A stretch of 64,000 bases of DNA, from positions 434,001 through 498,000 of the forward strand of contig CAWGFO010000009.1 in NCBI GenBank assembly GCA_963821925.1. The letters are read 5' to 3'. Source of the DNA: JAOUEA01 sp963821925. Lineage in GTDB: Bacteria > Actinomycetota > UBA4738 > HRBIN12. A program made the translations under genes and the position numbers. Shown here piece by piece: positions 62,463 through 64,000 of the stretch (positions are counted from its first letter, which is position 1; each line of letters starts with the position of its first letter). Under the pieces are notes generated by a model. That model made no database searches. It was not told the DNA's origin and worked only from the letters and a program-made list of their open reading frames with translations.

Positions 62463-63777
62463 CTACTGGGCTAAGGAATCCTGGAGTCGCTGGAGGGTGG
62501 CACCGTCGGTGGCCCAGCCCAGCTGCACGGTCCGCTTCGCGCCCCGCGTGACGAACCCCGGCGTATCGCCCTCGTCGATCCACGACTGCGCCGCGTCGGC
62601 GAACGCGCGGGCGTCGGCGCCCGAATCCCAGACCGTGGTCATCGCGACCGCCACGGCGTCGCCGTCGGTCCACGCCCGGTAGGTACCGCCGTGTCCCAGC
62701 CGAGCCGCAGCGCGCGTCGGCCATCTCGCGATCGAGTCGGAGTCGGAGCATCGTCTGGAGCCACGCCTCCCCCACCGTCATCACGTCCAGGTCGCGCCAG
62801 CCGTCCCCGAGATCGCCGGACAGATCCGGGACGTCGACCGGCTGCGGCACGTCGTTCGGGTAGCGCTCCGGATGCATCACCTGCTCGGTGGAGACCGGGA
62901 AGGTCTCGATCGCGCCGTTCACGGCCTTCACCCCGCCGCGGCGATCCAACGCGTCGATGAAGATCTGCCCGGCCGTGTACGGCCAGAACTGGAGCTGCGT
63001 GATGAACGGCGGCACGCCGGCGGGCAACCCGCCATCCCCCGAGTCGATCGTGCCGCCGGGGAACCGCGCCGCCACCGCGAACGCGAAGTGCTGCGCGCTC
63101 CCCTCGACGGCCCCGAGCGCCGACTGGAACGCTTCGTCGTCGCACGTGGCGACGATGTCGTCGATCCGCGTGAGGTCGTAGTGCTGATCGTCGATCGCGT
63201 GCGTGAGCTCGTGCGCCAGGATCACGCGCTCGGTGAGGCTCCCGAGCAGATCGCCGCCGCTCAGGTAGACGAGCTCGCCGTCCGCCGGGTTGTAGAAGCC
63301 GACGACCTGGCCGGTCTGGAAGGCAAGCAGGGCCTCGCGGATATCGGCCCCCGGCGGGATCACCCCGATCGTGCGCCACGCGTCCGTCCGCCGGGCGTAG
63401 AACCTCTTCGGGTACGTCTGGTCGAACGCCTTCGCGAGCTTGCGGTCCATCGTCGCGTCGTCGATCGGGTTCACAGCGACCGGATGCGTGAATCGGAGCT
63501 CACGGACGGTCTGGACCTGGTCCTCGATCTCCGCGATGTCCGACGGGGTGTCACCGGCCGGCTTCTGCTTCCCGCCGCTCGGCTTCGGGGCGATGCAGAG
63601 CCGCGCCATCGCCTCGGCCGACGATCCGGCCCCGGTGGGGATCGGCGAGGGCGAGGACTGCGGCGGAACGGTCGGAGGCTGCGTCGGCGACGTCGGCGCG
63701 GCGACCGAGGTGCAGGCGGCGACGAACAGCCCGAGGGCGACGAGGAGCGCCGCGGGCCGGCGGCGGCGTGCCGTCAC
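62463..63777 (-). pseudogene. HELTH-motif metalloprotease-like lipoprotein, one +1 frameshift
   Basis: From GTG 63777, coupled to the upstream stop (GTGA). A lipoprotein signal LLVALGLFVAAC and a Pro/Ser-rich linker precede the zinc-protease motif ILAHELTHAIDDQHYDL, with a downstream Glu in GAVEGSAQHF. Near 62713 the frame shifts by one base: after EMADA the original text continues AARLGHGGTYRAWTDGDAVA in the next frame and ends RLQDSLAQ. The corrected protein has 437 residues. The length 1315 is 438 codons plus one base. The substrate is unknown. Confidence 0.78.
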
Positions 63778-63980
63778 TTCCGCCTCGGCAGCACCACGCT
63801 CAGCACCGCCAGCACGATCGCGATGCCCGAACAGACCGCCGAGACCAGCAACGGCGTCGTCGACTCGAGGAAGTCTCCGCTGGCCACCGCGATCAGGACC
63901 CCGGCCAGGAGCATCAGCAAGAAGGCGACCGCGTACAGCGTGACCCACCCTCGTGGCGGCTTCGCCGGCGCCTCCGTCAC
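63774..63980 (-). CDS. Small two-helix membrane protein
   Basis: 68 residues from GTG 63980. Two helices (VTLYAVAFLLMLLAGVLIAV and LVSAVCSGIAIVLAVLSVVL). Its stop overlaps the metalloprotease start and its start overlaps the preceding stop, both as GTGA. It may assist the lipoprotein, but no function is recognised. Confidence 0.65.
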   Translation of the reverse strand: MTEAPAKPPRGWVTLYAVAFLLMLLAGVLIAVASGDFLESTTPLLVSAVCSGIAIVLAVLSVVLPRRK

Positions 63981-64000
63981 AACCGGTCCTTCAGGTAGGC
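63977..64000 (-). CDS. C-terminal end of an upstream gene (partial)
   Basis: The last seven codons read AYLKDRL before TGA 63979-63977, overlapping the next GTG as GTGA. The rest lies beyond the window. The evidence is only the frame and the coupling pattern. Confidence 0.4.
   Translation of the reverse strand, partial: AYLKDRL

Overview
The window is high-GC DNA, most likely from an uncultured actinomycete-like bacterium. Supporting signs are a DUF222-HNH protein, an F420-type PPOX enzyme, DUF7144, many GTG starts, and the order dGTPase-dnaG-rpoD. No rRNA is present, so the lineage cannot be fixed. Coding is dense and short operons with 4-base ATGA or GTGA overlaps are common.

Layout. 1-6.8 kb: end of a gamma-glutamyltransferase, a three-PAS histidine kinase, a P1B-5 metal ATPase with a hemerythrin tail translationally coupled to a nitrobindin, and a MOSC protein. 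6.9-12.4 kb is accessory: secreted proteins and remnants, an IS481 remnant abutting tRNA-Met(CAT), and a 1.86 kb segment of tiny genes bounded by a 25-bp repeat of the tRNA 5' part. 12.5-19.1 kb is an electron-transport operon: FAD/Fe-S oxidoreductase, split b6-type cytochrome b, Rieske protein, cytochrome c, and a lipoprotein made of five tandem type-1 copper domains. 19-33 kb carries metabolism: HNH protein, FAD oxidoreductase, PPOX, fumarase, AraC regulator, sulfurtransferase, exonuclease III, an MttB-like methyltransferase, a dimethylglycine-dehydrogenase-like enzyme and an acyl-CoA synthetase. 33-43 kb has an unusual NRAMP-like transporter coupled to a PRC/MgtE-N/CBS protein, HD proteins, a subtilase, a solitary polyamine-type binding protein and an RNHCP protein.

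43.9-48.5 kb is the most striking part. It is a 4.57 kb element between 54-bp copies of the 3' half of tRNA-Asn, and it carries essentially one gene: a nucleotide cyclase-nSTAND NTPase-transmembrane-WD40 protein. Beside one attachment copy lies a row of GTCCA boxes spaced exactly 10 bp. No integrase is visible.

48.6-64 kb: pilin-like protein, primary sigma factor, primase, dGTPase, a cupredoxin lipoprotein, envelope proteins, pyruvate phosphate dikinase, an ECF sigma factor coupled to a large membrane-anchored protein, and an HELTH metalloprotease lipoprotein.

Four otherwise well-conserved genes (multi-cupredoxin, fumC, ppdK, metalloprotease) are broken only by single-base insertions, eight in total. 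This points to consensus errors or very recent decay. All functions are assigned by reading the sequence by eye; no database search was run.
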